Positions 5,351 through 5,493 of a stretch of DNA of 5,493 nucleotides are shown here, one piece after another (position 1 is the stretch's first letter; each line of letters starts with the position of its first letter). Position numbers and translations under genes: made by a program. The notes under the pieces are model-generated. The model searched no databases and had not been told where the DNA came from. It saw only the letters and a list, made by a program, of their open reading frames with translations. Source of the DNA: an uncultured Saprospiraceae bacterium (lineage in GTDB: Bacteria > Bacteroidota > Bacteroidia > Chitinophagales > Saprospiraceae); assembly GCA_937969485.1 (NCBI GenBank), contig CALBVQ010000086.1:1-5493 (forward strand), written 5' to 3'.

Positions 5351-5493
5351 TCTAATACCAATTCTGTTTTAAGGTTTCACTTTATTTTCAAGAATTATTA
5401 AACCCGAATTATGCATTAGGATTTCGTCACGAGAGCGTAAAATGCAAAGAGAATGGGAGCTCAACAGTTCTTTTGAAGCGCAGCCGTGGTCAC
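5351..5493. other. Unassigned tail; no gene or terminator recognised
   Basis: After the SRPBCC stop, about 50 bases of AT-rich DNA (to roughly 5400) contain only a weak inverted repeat, AATTCT / AGAATT, with a long loop, and no strong terminator hairpin with a T-run. From about 5401 the sequence changes character and becomes richer in G and C toward the edge, with the palindrome ATGCAT at 5411-5416. A plus-strand frame opens at ATG 5442 and runs off the edge, but its 17 residues (MQREWELNSSFEAQPWS) match no family I recognise. A minus-strand frame is also open from the edge for about 38 codons, without recognisable similarity. It could be the edge of a repeat or mobile element, or plain intergenic DNA. 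Confidence 0.35.

Overview
The window looks like ordinary chromosomal sequence from a member of the Bacteroidota, most likely a Cytophagales-type marine or environmental bacterium. This rests on three things: AT-rich DNA with no Shine-Dalgarno sequences in front of the genes, a good match to the phylum-specific TTG / TAnnTTTG promoter, and protein families typical of the phylum (a secreted DUF4159 protein and an RseP with the family's long conserved N-terminal block). Genus-level placement is a guess.

Layout. (1) Positions 1-473, minus strand: a DUF4159 protein with a signal peptide, cut off at its C-terminus by the window edge. (2) 474-543: a 70-base divergent intergenic spacer. (3) 544-2178, plus: an amidase-signature hydrolase with a lipoprotein signal, probably anchored in the cell envelope. 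(4) 2175-2879, minus: RsmE, the 16S rRNA m3U1498 methyltransferase. It converges tail-to-tail on the amidase, and both genes use the same CTAG as their stop codon. (5) 2880-2988: a compact divergent promoter region. (6) 2989-4356, plus: RseP, the site-2 intramembrane metalloprotease. (7) 4390-4914, plus: HscB, an Fe-S cluster co-chaperone. (8) 4898-5350, plus: a SRPBCC/AHSA1-type ligand-binding protein overlapping the end of hscB by 17 bases. (9) 5351-5493: non-coding or unassigned sequence with a change of character near the right edge.

The plus-strand genes rseP, hscB and SRPBCC are closely spaced (33 bases, then an overlap) and probably form one operon driven by the promoter at 2900-2926. 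They are housekeeping and stress functions (membrane proteolysis, Fe-S protein maturation) with no obvious shared pathway. The left half holds two minus-strand genes (rsmE and the DUF4159 gene) separated by the opposite-facing amidase gene, which suggests that the amidase was inserted between them.

I found no CRISPR array, tRNA, rRNA, transposase or clear novel system. The most interesting points are structural: the shared palindromic stop codon, the overlapping divergent promoters with a possibly leaderless rsmE, a CxxC in the amidase active-site loop region, an hscB without visible isc partners, and the unexplained right-hand tail.
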